Source of the DNA: Pseudorhizobium tarimense
GTDB taxonomy: Bacteria > Pseudomonadota > Alphaproteobacteria > Rhizobiales > Rhizobiaceae
NCBI RefSeq assembly: GCF_022968135.1
Contig: NZ_JALJRA010000001.1
Coordinates: 62,001 to 126,000, forward strand
Direction of reading: 5' to 3'
Length of the DNA: 64,000 bases
The notes beneath the pieces were generated by a model. The model was not told where the DNA came from, did no database searches, and was given only the letters and a program-made list of their open reading frames with translations. Positions 63,583 through 64,000 of this stretch are shown piece after piece. Position 1 is the stretch's first letter. Each line of letters starts with the position of its first letter. A program made the position numbers and the translations under genes.

Positions 63583-64000
63583 TCAATCAGCGTGCGCGTG
63601 ACCCCCACTCTTGGAAGATGACCTGATCGCATGCCCTATCTTGCGGGCATCGTCGCCATTGCAGCAGGCATGTCTGGCCAGTTCCAGCGTGGAGTGTCCG
63701 ATGCCGAATTCCTTAGAGGCGAGCTCCTTCAGCCGCGCTTTGACCGCCTCGGCCGCTTCTCCGTGCCCCTCCGCCAGCACGACATGTGCTTCCATCGCCG
63801 CCAATTGCTCGTCGATCGCGAAGACATGCACGTGGTGGATGTCCACCACGCCCTCCACCCCTGACAGCCGGTCGACCAGTTGCGTCACGTCGATATCGGA
63901 GGGCGTGCCGAGCATCAGCATGCGGATCGCGCCGCCAATCTCGGCGAAAGCCTGCCAGAGGATGTAGGCCGCGATAGCCAGCGTCACGATCGGATCGACG
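63583..64000 (-). CDS. Cation diffusion facilitator, C-terminal part
   Basis: The frame is open to the right edge, so the N-terminus and first helices are outside. Visible are the last helix ('VTLAIAAYILWQAFAEIGGAIRMLMLG') and the cytoplasmic ferredoxin-like domain ('GVEGVVDIHHVHVFAIDEQLAAMEAHVVL', 'LKELASKEFGIGHSTLELAR') with metal-binding His, ending in a His-rich tail ('KSGGHAHAD'). A CzcD/ZitB-type Zn/Cd exporter, longer than the CDF at 60663 and of a different branch. Confidence 0.92.
   Translation of the reverse strand, partial: VDPIVTLAIAAYILWQAFAEIGGAIRMLMLGTPSDIDVTQLVDRLSGVEGVVDIHHVHVFAIDEQLAAMEAHVVLAEGHGEAAEAVKARLKELASKEFGIGHSTLELARHACCNGDDARKIGHAIRSSSKSGGHAHAD

Overview
The window is about 64 kb of GC-rich, densely coded chromosomal-type DNA from an alphaproteobacterium, most likely of the Rhizobiaceae (Rhizobium, Sinorhizobium/Ensifer, Agrobacterium or Shinella type). 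Support for this comes from a MucR/Ros zinc-finger regulator, a complete Pha/Mrp antiporter operon, an Omp25/RopB-like outer-membrane protein, a y4iL-like catalase, small DUF6894, DUF1491, DUF5330 and DUF2336 proteins, a DivJ/PleC-type histidine kinase and a perfect CtrA box. No rRNA, tRNA, CRISPR array, insertion sequence or phage gene could be recognised by reading. Species cannot be fixed from the sequence alone.

Layout. 1-11 kb: end of a catalase-like gene, small orphan enzymes (VOC protein, acylphosphatase, CMD-family protein), a cold-shock protein, SelO adenylyltransferase, an outer-membrane beta-barrel protein, a Crp/Fnr regulator with a broken paralogue, and a lone receiver domain. 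11.4-14.5 kb: a copper-resistance operon actP-cueR-copZ with a textbook CueR promoter. 14.6-22.6 kb: HxlR regulator divergent from an acyl-CoA dehydrogenase, a YcgN cysteine-cluster protein, a bifunctional penicillin-binding protein and a DUF1214/DUF1254 pair. 22.6-29 kb: cell-cycle and envelope genes (peptidoglycan-binding protein overlapping a membrane histidine kinase), SufE, and MucR. 29.4-35.7 kb: the seven-gene phaABCDEFG cation/proton antiporter operon, almost every junction overlapping by 1-4 bases. 35.8-48.5 kb: MsrB, then regulator/target pairs (AraC next to SDR, LysR/AKR, LysR/DMT exporter, TetR with two operators), AlaE, a hydrolase and CorA. 48.7-60.6 kb: PQQ-dependent membrane dehydrogenase, N-acetyltransferase, hemolysin-III-like protein, AI-2E family permease, oligopeptidase B-like protease and a DUF2254 membrane protein. 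60.6-64 kb: a CDF metal exporter divergent from its MerR regulator, a GNAT protein, a broken DJ-1/PfpI gene and the end of a second CDF exporter.

How the genes fit together. Metal homeostasis recurs: Cu(I) export (actP/cueR/copZ), a Zn/Cd/Pb-type CDF plus MerR pair, a second CDF and CorA. Envelope and ion stress is the second theme: Pha antiporter, PBP, peptidoglycan-binding protein, OMP. Oxidative-stress repair (catalase-like protein, CMD-family protein, SelO, MsrB) is the third.

The most striking property is the number of genes that read as broken but can be reassembled across one or a few frameshifts or an in-frame stop: about ten loci, among otherwise intact long genes. They are either real pseudogenes or sequencing/assembly indels, and the sequence alone does not decide between these. 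I found no clearly novel multi-gene system. The best leads are the CtrA-box small protein at 60.36 kb, the histidine kinase overlapping a peptidoglycan-binding protein, the long basic tail on PhaF, and the TetR double operator beside a truncated SDR.
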